The notes beneath the pieces are model-generated. The model made no database searches, was not told the DNA's origin, and worked only from the letters and a program-made list of their open reading frames with translations. A stretch of DNA of 23,689 nucleotides from JBAYVY01 sp041674345 (GTDB taxonomy: Bacteria > Planctomycetota > Phycisphaerae > Phycisphaerales > Zrk34). The position numbers and the translations under genes are program-made. This document shows positions 1-7,195 of this stretch, piece after piece (position 1 is the stretch's first letter; each line of letters opens with the position of its first letter). Location of the stretch: NCBI GenBank assembly GCA_041674345.1, contig JBAYVY010000009.1, forward strand, positions 1 to 23,689. The letters run 5' to 3'.

Positions 1-1137
1 CAGAAGCAGTTCATCAACAAGTATCGCGCGGGACAACGGTCGAAACAGGCCCACGGGCGCGAGTTGTTGCTCAATCGCTTCATCGAAAACGAGACGATCG
101 AGAATACGCATGAAGCGGGCGTGATGGGTTTCAAACTTCCCCCGGCCCCGCGCAGCGGCGATCAGGTGATCGTCGCGCACAACATCTCGGCCAAGTACGA
201 CGATCGGACGTTGTTCGAGCAGGTCACGATGACGATTCAGCGAGGTCAGCGCATCGGCGTGATCGGGCCGAACGGTTGCGGCAAATCGACGCTGATTCGG
301 ACGATGCTGGGCATGCGTGAAACCGACAGCGGCAAGGTGAAACTGGGGGCGAGCGTGTCGGTGGGCTATTACCATCAGACGCACGAGCATCTGCCGGACG
401 AACTGACGCCGGTGGGATATTTGAAGCGGTTTTTCAAGAGCGAAGGGGAGCAGCGGGCGCGTGATCTGGCGGGGGCGTTCGGTTTCAGCGGGATCGACCA
501 GGACAAGCCGCTGGGCGTGTTGAGCGGCGGGGAACGGACGCGCACGGTGCTGGCCGGGTTGATGGTGGGGGGGCACAATCTGCTGGTGCTGGACGAGCCG
601 AGCAATCATTTGGATATTCCGTCGTCGGAGCGGCTGGAGGAATCGTTGCAGCAATTCGACGGAACGCTGCTGTTGATTACACACGACCGGATGTTGCTGG
701 AGGACACGGTGAATGAGTTGTTGGTTTTCGAGGAGGCGGGGAAGGACAAACTTCCGGGGGTGCGGCATTTTGCGGGAACGTATCGGGAGTATGTGGAACA
801 ATGCAAGCGTGAGGAGGGGAAGCGGACGCAGGCGGCGGCGAAGCGGGAAGTGACCGTCGCTAAGCCGCAAGCGGCGGAAGCGGTTCCGTCTCCGCGCAAG
901 TCCAACGCGAAGCGCAACACGCGGTGGGGCCACCTGTCGCGCAAGGAATTGGAGCAGCGGATCGCTTCGCTGGAAAAGCGACGGGCGGAACTGGACGCGA
1001 TCCTGGCGGACGTGGATTTGTACCGCGACCCGGCCAGGGCGAAATCGACTCAGGCGGATCGGAAAAAAACGCAGGAAGAATTATCGCCGCTGGAGGAAGA
1101 ATGGCTTCGTCGGGCGGAGGAAGAGGGCGGGATGTGA
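1..1137 (+). CDS. ABC-F family ATPase, 3' part (5' end outside window)
   Basis: The reading frame is open from base 1, so this is the C-terminal 378 residues of a longer protein. The first ~40 residues (QKQFINKYRAGQRSKQAHGR onward) resemble the charged linker that joins the two nucleotide-binding domains of ABC-F proteins. The second ATPase domain follows: Walker A GPNGCGKST near residue 89, signature LSGGERTRT, Walker B LLVLDEPSNHLD, and H-loop LLITHDR. The last ~70 residues (LSRKELEQRIASLEKRRAEL and beyond) are heptad-rich and match the C-terminal coiled-coil extension of the Uup/EttA group. There are no membrane segments, as expected for soluble ABC-F proteins that act on ribosomes or, for Uup, in DNA/ribosome maintenance. 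Which subfamily it belongs to cannot be told from this half. A terminator-like hairpin lies about 160 bases downstream but probably belongs to a separate small RNA. Confidence 0.93.
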   Translation, partial: QKQFINKYRAGQRSKQAHGRELLLNRFIENETIENTHEAGVMGFKLPPAPRSGDQVIVAHNISAKYDDRTLFEQVTMTIQRGQRIGVIGPNGCGKSTLIRTMLGMRETDSGKVKLGASVSVGYYHQTHEHLPDELTPVGYLKRFFKSEGEQRARDLAGAFGFSGIDQDKPLGVLSGGERTRTVLAGLMVGGHNLLVLDEPSNHLDIPSSERLEESLQQFDGTLLLITHDRMLLEDTVNELLVFEEAGKDKLPGVRHFAGTYREYVEQCKREEGKRTQAAAKREVTVAKPQAAEAVPSPRKSNAKRNTRWGHLSRKELEQRIASLEKRRAELDAILADVDLYRDPARAKSTQADRKKTQEELSPLEEEWLRRAEEEGGM

Positions 1138-1226
1138 CGGCAATGTCTCATAAAGTGGTGTAAGAATTGCATTTAGATCAATCAAACAGCCGCCTCAAAA
1201 AAATGAAATTAATCGCGTGTTAGCCC

Positions 1227-1254
1227 TTGATTTCTCAAAACGGCGTTGTAGAAT
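1227..1254 (+). promoter_or_regulatory. sigma70-like promoter for putative small RNA
   Basis: TTGATT (1227-1232), a 16-base spacer, then TAGAAT (1249-1254), matching the consensus at 4/6 and 5/6 positions. It lies in an AT-rich stretch of an otherwise GC-rich window. The predicted start is about 1260, directly in front of two hairpins and a T-tract, and no ORF follows on this strand. Confidence 0.5.
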
Positions 1255-1259
1255 AATGA

Positions 1260-1340
1260 GCGTTGGAGCAAATGCTCCACTTAACCTCGCCCCCGGAAGC
1301 CCGTGTCGTTGGAGTTCTCCAACGGCGCGGGTTTTTTTTA
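1260..1340 (+). ncRNA. putative ~80-nt small RNA
   Basis: A promoter (1227-1254) is followed by a small hairpin GGAGC-aaat-GCTCC (1264-1277) and then a strong intrinsic terminator (1300-1339). There is no coding sequence between them. The 5' segment GCGTTGGAG (1260-1268) repeats the left arm of the terminator, so it could pair instead with the terminator's right arm CTCCAACG (1317-1324). That allows two exclusive folds. I do not recognise the family. It could also be a leader that lost its gene, since the next gene (rnpB) is on the other strand. Confidence 0.45.
1300..1339 (+). terminator. intrinsic terminator
   Basis: A 14-bp stem (left arm 1300-1313, right arm 1318-1331, all positions paired if G-U is allowed) has a GTTC loop and is followed by an uninterrupted run of eight T. 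It is the strongest intrinsic terminator in the window. Confidence 0.85.
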
Positions 1341-1347
1341 TGGGGGT

Positions 1348-1427
1348 GATTGAGGGAGTAAGGGAGTAAGGGAGTAAGGGATTGAGGGAAAAAGGTAGAG
1401 CCGCACTCTTCCCTTACTCCCTCAATC
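1348..1427. repeat. tandem GGGAGTAA repeat inside an inverted repeat
   Basis: Three perfect tandem 8-bp GGGAGTAA units (1354-1377) sit inside a larger inverted repeat. Its 18-base left arm (1348-1365) is perfectly complementary to 1410-1427. The strand is almost purely purine on the left and purely pyrimidine on the right. This is one of several unrelated symmetrical repeats in the gaps of this window. Confidence 0.8.
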
Positions 1428-1445
1428 CCTTCCCCCCAAACCAAG

Positions 1446-1471
1446 GCGGCCGCCCCTTTCGGGGCGGCCGC
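1446..1471 (-). terminator. strong GC hairpin at the 3' end of rnpB
   Basis: A perfect 11-bp stem with a four-base loop (left arm 1446-1456, right arm 1461-1471) lies immediately after the 3' strand of RNase P helix P1 on the minus strand. There is no long T-run after it, only short T groups, so it could act as a terminator or as a processing/stability element. Confidence 0.5.
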
Positions 1472-1477
1472 GGTTCG

Positions 1478-1904
1478 ATCCGCGTGACTGGTAAGCCGAA
1501 TTCTGTTCCCGCCCCCCCGGAAGCAAGCTTCCGGGGGGCGGGGGCGACCATTCCTCTACGTTCGCCGTTGCCGACGAACTTGAGCAACCTACCCGTTGCG
1601 GTGATCTTTCGATCAGAAGCCGGACTGCTCCTGGGGGCCGCAACTGTTTGGTCTTGCACGCGGTGGGGTTTGCCGTGCCCGTCTTCTCACGAAGCCGGCG
1701 GTGCGCTCTTACCGCACCGTTTCACCCTTGCCTGTGGAGGCCGGGGCCTCCCATCGGCGGTCTGTTCTCTGTGGCACTGTCCCTAAGCTCGCGCCCGGTG
1801 GGCGTTACCCACCACCGTGTCCGGCCGTGTTCGGACTTTCCTCCCGGTGGAACGGTTTCCTTTCGGACCTGCCCCACCCGGCGATCGCCTCCGTCACGCG
1901 GTCA
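1478..1904 (-). ncRNA. rnpB: RNase P RNA, bacterial class A
   Basis: This is the catalytic RNA of RNase P, which matures tRNA 5' ends together with the RnpA protein. Read on the minus strand, it has the hallmark GAGGAAAGTCCG near the 5' end (about 1850-1838), the conserved AGGGTGAAACGGTGCGGTAA-like core (about 1735-1712), GCAAGACCAAACAG (about 1660), a GAGGAATGGTCG element and the terminal ACAGAATTCGGCTTAC. Helix P1 is visible: CCGCGTGAC at the 5' end (1901-1893) pairs with GTCACGCGG at the 3' end (1488-1480). Length of ~425 nt is normal for class A. The helix just before the 3' end (P19 position, 1511-1543) is a 14-bp stem built from the CCCCCGGAAG motif found elsewhere in the window. Several short ORFs overlap this gene and are not real. 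Confidence 0.96.
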
Positions 1905-1909
1905 CTTCC

Positions 1910-1915
1910 ATTATA
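1910..1915 (-). promoter_or_regulatory. -10 box of rnpB
   Basis: A perfect TATAAT on the minus strand (1915-1910) lies 6-7 bases before the predicted 5' end of the RNase P RNA. No good -35 hexamer is visible at 16-18 bases. Confidence 0.65.
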
Positions 1916-1981
1916 GTATCGAATAGTGAGGAGTGGATAGCGAGTAGGGCCCTCTGAAAAACCCCATCCGCATCGCGGGGA

Positions 1982-2140
1982 GTGGGAACGGTTGGCCTCG
2001 CCGATCGTGGCGACCTGGTCGATGTCACCGGCTTGCCCCGCCTCGCCGACACGCTGCGCGACAGAGGCGCGAGCCAAGCCGATCTCGATCTGTTCAACTG
2101 GAAAAACTGGCGCCGCGTCCTGCAAGCCACATGGAAGTGA
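1982..2140 (+). pseudogene. C-terminal remnant of a dipeptidase-like (peptidase M19) gene
   Basis: An open stretch encodes GLADRGDLVDVTGLPRLADT, continues through LRDRGASQADLDLF, and ends NWRRVLQATWK before a TGA at 2138-2140. The pattern (valine-aspartate, LP.L...L..RG.s..D, then N..RVL at the end) is what I know from the C-terminus of membrane dipeptidase/peptidase M19 proteins. Only about 50 residues remain, the frame closes at 1955, and nothing upstream resembles the catalytic part because rnpB's promoter begins there. I read it as a decayed gene tail. The family assignment rests on a short pattern and is tentative. Confidence 0.45.
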
Positions 2141-2279
2141 TTACGCTCCCACCCCTCCAAGCCGGACCTGAGTCTTTTAATCCGGGGGCGAAGGCCCGGG
2201 TTCCGAAACACGTCCCCGTTTCATTGCCGAAATGAACCCGCCCCCAGCCGCTCGCGGCTTAGCGAAGCCCAAAACAGAA

Positions 2280-2307
2280 GATTCACCACAGAGGGCCACG
2301 GAGGAAG
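2280..2307 (+). repeat. left arm of inverted repeat flanking the lipoprotein gene
   Basis: A CACAGAGGGCCACGGAGG-type sequence. Its reverse complement recurs at 2946-2983 with two mismatches and a 10-base partial duplication. Related CACAGAG repeats occur at 5953-6059 and 12003-12101. Confidence 0.75.
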
Positions 2308-2315
2308 CAAACTGG

Positions 2316-2843
2316 CTACGGTTCCCGCTTGTTCGCTCGTTCCAGTAAAGTAATAATCAGGGCCGCATCGCTTTTCAATCGGTCTTCGTCTGGTCGAATA
2401 ACCCAGTATTGCGTCTTCAATTGCGACCTTTCGGCGGGACTGAAACGCTCCTGAAGCCAACGGTCGAGTAGTCGCTGCAATGCCCGTTCCGATGAGCCGC
2501 CACTTTCAAGTAAAAGAGCTGTTCCATTGGTCGTCGGATATAGAGCCCCAAGATCCCAGCGGCCAGGCGTTGGCGATCCGATATGTCCATCAACCGTAAA
2601 ACTCAGTTTCGTTCCACGAACGTCCTCAAATTGGAATCCAATGCTTCCACCGTCACGCCAACGAAGAAGTTGGACCAACTCCAAGGGCGGCTGCATAACG
2701 ATATCAGAAGTAATCTCAATAGACTCATCGGAGGCTGCCTTGCTCATCTCAGGGGTACCGCAGCCGGCCAGAACAAACAGCAACCATGCGAACATGATGC
2801 CCTGCATCGCCAGTTGTTCCATAGTCACTCGTGCATCACACAT
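2316..2843 (-). CDS. hypothetical lipoprotein
   Basis: A protein of up to 175 residues with a short hydrophobic segment (MFAWLLFVLAGCG) ending in the lipobox LAGC, so it is expected to be exported by Sec and lipid-anchored. The mature part is about 145 residues with no further membrane segment and no motif I recognise. It contains a 'GSIGFQFEDVRGTKLSFTVDGHIG' stretch that looks like beta-strand structure, and a C-terminal half rich in charged helices (LDRWLQERFSPAERSQLKTQ). The start is uncertain: the codon at 2822 (MEQLAMQG) gives a more usual signal peptide and has a weak GAG upstream, while 2843 has none. The gene is bracketed by inverted repeats at 2280-2307 and 2946-2983. No function is assigned. 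Confidence 0.7.
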   Translation of the reverse strand: MCDARVTMEQLAMQGIMFAWLLFVLAGCGTPEMSKAASDESIEITSDIVMQPPLELVQLLRWRDGGSIGFQFEDVRGTKLSFTVDGHIGSPTPGRWDLGALYPTTNGTALLLESGGSSERALQRLLDRWLQERFSPAERSQLKTQYWVIRPDEDRLKSDAALIITLLERANKREP

Positions 2844-2945
2844 TGATAGTTAGATGCCCCAGACGCCCAAAGGTTCCCACCGATTGCACAGTGAACGGAT
2901 GGTATCAAGATAAATTATCAGCAAAACACCATCTGTTCTGTCTTC

Positions 2946-2983
2946 CTTCCTCCGTGGCTCCTCGTGGCCCTCCGTGATGAATC
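2946..2983 (-). repeat. right arm of inverted repeat flanking the lipoprotein gene
   Basis: CTTCCTCCGTGG, then a 10-base partial duplication (CTCCTCGTGG), then CCCTCCGTGATGAATC. Without the duplication this is the reverse complement of 2280-2307 at 26 of 28 positions. The following stretch (2984-3043) is a low-complexity run of TTCGAGTTT/TTCGTCA units with no gene. Confidence 0.75.
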
Positions 2984-3043
2984 ATTCATTTTTGAGTTTC
3001 GGGTTTCGAGTTTGATTCGTCATTCGAGTTTCGTCATTCGTCA

Positions 3044-4024
3044 TTAACCCTTCGCCGTTTCCCCGATCCCCCGGAACTTCTCATATCGCCGCTTCAGCAG
3101 GTTTTCGATTTTGTAGCGCTTCAGGTCGCGCAGGTTTTTGATGATCCATTCCTCGACGCTGACGGTGGCATCCGCCGGGGCGCGGTGCGCTCCGCCCATG
3201 GGTTCTTCGATCACTTCATCGACCACGCCAAGCTTGAGGTTGTCTTTCGCGGTCAGGTGAAGTTGCTCCGCGGAGGCGGCGGCTTCGGCGCCGGTCTTCC
3301 ATAAAATCGCCGCACAACCTTCGGGGCTGATGACCGAGTACCACGCATATTGCATCATGGCGATGCGGTCGCCGATGCCGATGCCCAACGCCCCGCCCGA
3401 TCCACCTTCACCAATCACCACGCACGCAATCGGCGTTTTCAATCTCGACATCTCGCGCAGGTTCATCGCGATCGCCTCGGCTTGTCCTCGCTCCTCCGCC
3501 CCGATGCCGGGGTATGCGCCGGGCGTGTCGATGAATGTGACGATGGGCAGTTCATATTTCTCCGCCAGTTTCATCTTCGCCAGCGCCTTGCGATAACCCT
3601 CCGGGTGGGCGCAGCCGAAGTGACAGGCGATTTTTTCCTTCGTGTCGCGCCCCTTGTTGTGGGCGACGATCAGGCACTTGTGCGGCCCGATGCGACCGAA
3701 GCCGGTGATGATCGCCGGGTCGTCGCCGTAACGCCGGTCGCCGTGCAGTTCGCAAAAATCTTTCACAAATCCCCGAATGTAATCAATCGCCTGCGGCCTT
3801 CCGGGGTGACGAGCCACCTGCACCGTCTGCCAGGCGTTGAGTTTCGCATATGTCTTTTTCAGCAGTGATTGATGCGATTGCCGCAGCTTATCGACTTCGT
3901 CGGCGTAACCGGCTCCCGCTTTTTCGCTGTTTTTTTCCAGTTCGCCGATCTGCTTTTCCAGCTCGATCAGCGGCTTCTCAAAGTCAAGCTGGTACGTTCC
4001 ACTGTATATCGTGCCGTTGGCCAT
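3044..4024 (-). CDS. accA: acetyl-CoA carboxylase carboxyltransferase subunit alpha
   Basis: This is the alpha subunit of the carboxyltransferase that moves CO2 from carboxybiotin to acetyl-CoA, the first committed step of fatty acid synthesis in the cytoplasm, working with AccB, AccC and AccD. It is 326 residues, close to the ~319 usual for the family. A helical N-terminus (LIELEKQIGELEKN) precedes the crotonase-like core with TFIDTPGAYPG (163-173), the oxyanion-hole region GEGGSGGALGIGIGDRIAMM (205-224) and SVISPEGCAAILWK (230-243). The start at 4024 (MANGTIYSG) has GAGGG nine bases upstream. A longer frame to 4240 exists only because it reads through the intergenic repeat. It diverges from tyrA, and the other accABCD genes are not in the window. 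Confidence 0.97.
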   Translation of the reverse strand: MANGTIYSGTYQLDFEKPLIELEKQIGELEKNSEKAGAGYADEVDKLRQSHQSLLKKTYAKLNAWQTVQVARHPGRPQAIDYIRGFVKDFCELHGDRRYGDDPAIITGFGRIGPHKCLIVAHNKGRDTKEKIACHFGCAHPEGYRKALAKMKLAEKYELPIVTFIDTPGAYPGIGAEERGQAEAIAMNLREMSRLKTPIACVVIGEGGSGGALGIGIGDRIAMMQYAWYSVISPEGCAAILWKTGAEAAASAEQLHLTAKDNLKLGVVDEVIEEPMGGAHRAPADATVSVEEWIIKNLRDLKRYKIENLLKRRYEKFRGIGETAKG

Positions 4025-4123
4025 AATTCGTATCCCTCGCCCGCGATCGCTCCCACTATCGCGGGCCGGCTGGTAATCCATTAGCATACGTTGATTCGCT
4101 GCCTGACGACAACCTCGGAATAG

Positions 4124-4207
<84 letters not shown>

Positions 4208-4223
4208 CCCGCAAGGCGCAACG

Positions 4224-5096
4224 ATGCTCGACCCGTCCATTCAACAACTGCTCATCGTCGGTCCCGGTCTGCTCGGCGGGTCCATCGGGTTGGCGCTGCG
4301 CGAACAGGGCTTCGCCGGGAAAATCGTCGGCTTCTCCCGCCGGCCCGCCACGATCCAAACCGCCCTCGACCGCCATTGCATCGACGAGGCGACCGCCGAC
4401 CTGCCCGCCGCCGCCGCCGCCAGCGACTTGATCGTTCTCGCCACGCCGGTGCAGACGTTGTGCAAGTTGATCCAACAGTTCGCCGGAGTTGATCTTCCGG
4501 GGGTCATTACCGATGTGGGTTCGACCAAGCGGTCCATCGTCGCCTGTGCGGAGCGGCATCTGAAAAACCCCGCGAATTTCGTCGGCTCGCACCCGATGGC
4601 CGGCAGCGAACAGCATGGCCCGCAATCCGCCGACCCCCGCCTGTTCGCTGGCAAACCCGTCGTACTCACGCCGTGCGACAACACGAACACGCACGCCATC
4701 ACCGTGGTCGAATCGCTGTGGGCGACGCTGGGCATGCGCGTGTTCCGCATGTCCGCCGATGAACATGATCACACCGTCGCCCGCGTCAGTCATTTGCCTC
4801 ATGCGATCAGCGTCGCGCTCATGCTCCTCACCGGTCGCGCCCCCGGAAGTTCTTCCAGGGGATTGGACATCGCATCGACGGGGTTGCGTGATGTGACGCG
4901 CCTGGCGGGCGGCGACGCCGATGTGTGGGCGGAAATCTTCCTCGACAACGCCGCGGCGATGAAAGATACATTCGCCGAATACGAATCACTGCTGAATCAA
5001 CTGCATCAACTGATCGACCGAGGCGACCGGGCCGCCCTGGTGCGATTGCTCAACGAAGCGGGCGAAATACGCAGGAATTGGCTTTGTGGACACTGA
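4224..5096 (+). CDS. tyrA: prephenate dehydrogenase
   Basis: An NAD(P)-dependent oxidative decarboxylase of prephenate to 4-hydroxyphenylpyruvate in tyrosine synthesis (arogenate as substrate cannot be excluded). At 290 residues it is a stand-alone dehydrogenase with no fused chorismate mutase or ACT domain. The Rossmann motif VGPGLLGGSIG is at 12-22. TDVGSTKRSI, GSHPMAGSEQHG (the conserved active-site His/Ser region) and VSHLPHAISVALM follow, then GLDIASTGLRDVTRLAGGD. A loop insertion, RAPGSSS, just before GLDIAS is encoded by a copy of the dispersed CCCCCGGAAG motif (4840-4849) that forms a hairpin with the next bases. The start ATG sits right after the intergenic repeat, and the only Shine-Dalgarno-like bases (AAGG) lie in that repeat. 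proC follows after 31 bases. Confidence 0.93.
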   Translation: MLDPSIQQLLIVGPGLLGGSIGLALREQGFAGKIVGFSRRPATIQTALDRHCIDEATADLPAAAAASDLIVLATPVQTLCKLIQQFAGVDLPGVITDVGSTKRSIVACAERHLKNPANFVGSHPMAGSEQHGPQSADPRLFAGKPVVLTPCDNTNTHAITVVESLWATLGMRVFRMSADEHDHTVARVSHLPHAISVALMLLTGRAPGSSSRGLDIASTGLRDVTRLAGGDADVWAEIFLDNAAAMKDTFAEYESLLNQLHQLIDRGDRAALVRLLNEAGEIRRNWLCGH

Positions 5097-5127
5097 CAGA
5101 AATGTTTCTTGTTAAGGATGCCAAACG

Positions 5128-5940
5128 ATGAAATACGAACTGGGATTTCTCGGCGGGGGCAACATGGCCGAGGCGATCATCCGCGGCGCGATCAACGCCA
5201 GGGTGCTTTCACCGCAATCCATCATCGTCGCCGACCCGGTGGAGGCGCGGCGCGATGTGCTGGCCGCGCTCGGCGTGAACGTCACCGCCGACAACGCGCA
5301 GGTCATCGTGCAGGCGGATCGCATCGTGCTGGCCGTCAAACCGCAGATGCTTTCGCAACTGGCCGATGCGCTGGCGAAGATCGACGCGGCGAAACAGAGC
5401 ATCATCAGCATCATGGCGGGCATCACGATCGCGAAAATCCAGCGGTTGACGGCCCCCGGAAATGAAGCGGCGAGGATTTGCCGCGTCATGCCGAATACGC
5501 CGCTGATGATTGGGCAGGGCATGAGTGCCGTGTGTGCAGGCCCCGGCGCGACGCGCGCCGATGTCGATTTCGCCGTGCAACTGTTCGCAAGCTCCGGCAG
5601 GGCGGTGGTCGTCGATGAATCGCAAATGGACGCGGTGACGGCGGTGTCCGGCTCCGGACCGGCATATGTGTTTTATCTGGCCGAGGCGATGACCGAAGCG
5701 GCGACGAAACTCGGCCTGCCCCCCGACATCGCCCGTACTTTGGTGCAACAGACGATCACCGGCGCGGCGGCCCTCATGCAGCGATCGGAACATGAACCGG
5801 CTGAACTTCGCCGCCGCGTCACCAGCCCCGGCGGAACCACGCAGGCGGCAATTGAGCATTTCGACGTGAAACAAGTGCGGGCGTCGATTGTCGAATCGCT
5901 GGGCAAGGCGGAAGCGCGAAGCAGGGAACTGGGGGAATAA
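5128..5940 (+). CDS. proC: pyrroline-5-carboxylate reductase
   Basis: Catalyses the last step of proline synthesis, the NAD(P)H-dependent reduction of 1-pyrroline-5-carboxylate. It is 270 residues, the normal family length. The N-terminal Rossmann motif is GFLGGGNMAEAIIRG (6-20). VMPNTPLMIGQGMSAV, the family signature region VSGSGPAYVFYLAEAM, and the C-terminal VTSPGGTTQAAIEHFD follow, all intact. A Shine-Dalgarno-like AAGGAT lies nine bases before the ATG. The 31-base gap after tyrA suggests co-transcription, which groups two amino-acid genes with no shared pathway. Confidence 0.97.
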   Translation: MKYELGFLGGGNMAEAIIRGAINARVLSPQSIIVADPVEARRDVLAALGVNVTADNAQVIVQADRIVLAVKPQMLSQLADALAKIDAAKQSIISIMAGITIAKIQRLTAPGNEAARICRVMPNTPLMIGQGMSAVCAGPGATRADVDFAVQLFASSGRAVVVDESQMDAVTAVSGSGPAYVFYLAEAMTEAATKLGLPPDIARTLVQQTITGAAALMQRSEHEPAELRRRVTSPGGTTQAAIEHFDVKQVRASIVESLGKAEARSRELGE

Positions 5941-5952
5941 GAAGGATTCTTC

Positions 5953-6059
5953 TCACAGAGGACGCGAGCCACAAAGACACAGAGAAAACCGGAAAGGCGG
6001 AAATACGAATCAAAATTTCTTTCTCGCCTTGTGACTCTGTGGCTCTGCGCCCTTTGTGA
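5953..6059. repeat. imperfect inverted repeat, CACAGAG family
   Basis: The left arm (5953-5987, CACAGAGGACGCGAGCC..) is imperfectly complementary to the right arm (6017-6059). It lies between the convergent ends of proC and mtnP and resembles the arms at 2280/2946 and 12003/12070. It may act as a bidirectional hairpin terminator, though no T-run is obvious. Confidence 0.7.
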
Positions 6060-6086
6060 TAATTCCCTTTTTTGTTGCGCTTCGCA

Positions 6087-6998
6087 TTAATCGAAATACG
6101 CGCCCCAGAGGACTTTCAGGCGGTTGATTTCGGCGGGGTCGATTTTCTTCTTGTCGGACCAGATCGCCAGTTTCAGCGCGTCGTGTGCGGGGCTGGGCTG
6201 ATCGCGCAACATGCTGACATCCTCGAGGGCGGTGCGCATCAGCGTGATGGCGCGGTCGGTGGCCATGTTCAAATTGCCGATGATTTCACTGAGCAATTGC
6301 TGCTGCGATTGACCGGGCGTGTGCGGCTTCCAGCAGTCGTAGTCGGTGGGCAACGCGATGAGGGCGTAGGCGATTTCGGCTTCACGAGCGAGTTTGGCTT
6401 CGGGCATGACGGTCATGCCGATGAGGTCGCCGCCCCAAGCGCGGTGCATGTTCGACTCGGCTTTGGTCGAGAATTGCGGGCCTTCCATGCAGACGTAGGT
6501 CGCGTGATCGTGGACATGCACGCCGCCCCCGGAAGCGGACATGCGACCGGCGGCGGCGAGCAGCCACTGGCGCATGACCGGACAAAACGGCTCGGCGAAC
6601 TCGGTGTGAACCGCCGCGTGATCGAAGAAGGTGTTGTCGCGTTTGTAAGTTTTGTCGATGACCTGATCGGCGACGGCCAGTTCGCCGGGGTGGATGTTTT
6701 CACGCAACGAACCGACGGCCCCGGAGGCGATGATGTGCGTGACGCCGAGCGACTTGAGTGCGTAGATGTTGGCGCGGTAGGGGACTTGGGAGGGGTTGAA
6801 GACGTGGCCGATGCCGTGGCGCTGGCAGATGACCAGATCAACGCCGTGCCATTGGGTGGTTAGCAGGGGAGCGGAGGGTTTGCCGAAGGGGGTGGTGAGG
6901 TCGCCCCCGGAAGTTGTAGTGCCGCCGCCGGAAGTTTTGATACCGAGCGCGTCGCCCAGGCCGCTGCCGCCGATGATGCCGATGCGAAGGTTAGTCAT
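6087..6998 (-). CDS. mtnP: S-methyl-5'-thioadenosine phosphorylase
   Basis: Cleaves 5'-methylthioadenosine with phosphate to adenine and 5-methylthioribose-1-phosphate (methionine salvage, polyamine by-product removal); a related purine nucleoside specificity is possible. It is 303 residues. The N-terminal phosphate-binding GIIGGSGLGDAL (7-18), TPFGKPSAPL, QRHGIGHVFNPSQVPYRANIYALKSLG, and SGAVGSLRENIHPGELAVADQVIDKT are seen, then YVCMEGPQFSTKAES, typical of MTAP, and PTDYDCWKPH near the C-terminus. Two glycine/serine-rich stretches, TSGGGTTTSGG (22-32) and MSASGGGVHVHD, are coded by copies of the dispersed CCCCCGGAAG motif (6904-6913 and 6526-6535) and look like in-frame additions in loops. 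No clear Shine-Dalgarno precedes the ATG at 6998. Confidence 0.93.
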   Translation of the reverse strand: MTNLRIGIIGGSGLGDALGIKTSGGGTTTSGGDLTTPFGKPSAPLLTTQWHGVDLVICQRHGIGHVFNPSQVPYRANIYALKSLGVTHIIASGAVGSLRENIHPGELAVADQVIDKTYKRDNTFFDHAAVHTEFAEPFCPVMRQWLLAAAGRMSASGGGVHVHDHATYVCMEGPQFSTKAESNMHRAWGGDLIGMTVMPEAKLAREAEIAYALIALPTDYDCWKPHTPGQSQQQLLSEIIGNLNMATDRAITLMRTALEDVSMLRDQPSPAHDALKLAIWSDKKKIDPAEINRLKVLWGAYFD

Positions 6999-7029
6999 GC
7001 GGGGATTCTAGCAGATACGGGGCGACAGT

Positions 7030-7169
7030 CTTACTCCTCTCCCCCAAGTGGGAAGAGGTTGGGTGAGGGGGATGAGCGCAAGACACGTCATGGGTGAGTT
7101 TGGAGGCGTGGCGTGATCCAGCGATCTACCCTCACCCCAACCCTCTCCCTGCAAGGGAGAGGGGGTAAG
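7030..7169. repeat. intergenic inverted repeat (CCCTCACCCCAACCCTCTCCC type)
   Basis: The arms at 7030-7070 and 7128-7169 are imperfect inverted copies, and each also folds on itself (for example CCCTCTCCCT-gca-AGGGAGAGGG in the right arm). This CCCTCACCC..AACCCTCTCCC type of sequence is a widespread intergenic repeat in many unrelated bacteria. It fills the gap between mtnP and the HicB-like gene. Confidence 0.8.
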
Positions 7170-7195
7170 CACAGCGCCATGATGTGATCGATTCG

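Noticed and set aside
1354..1377. Possible CRISPR array from tandem GGGAGTAA units
   Set aside because: Units are 8 bp with no spacers, and no cas genes are in the window. It is a simple tandem repeat within an inverted repeat; the same goes for CGCATCC at 4161-4190.
1640..1930. Several ORFs of 70-130 codons across 1400-2200
   Set aside because: They lie within the RNase P RNA gene or its hairpins and have no coding signature.
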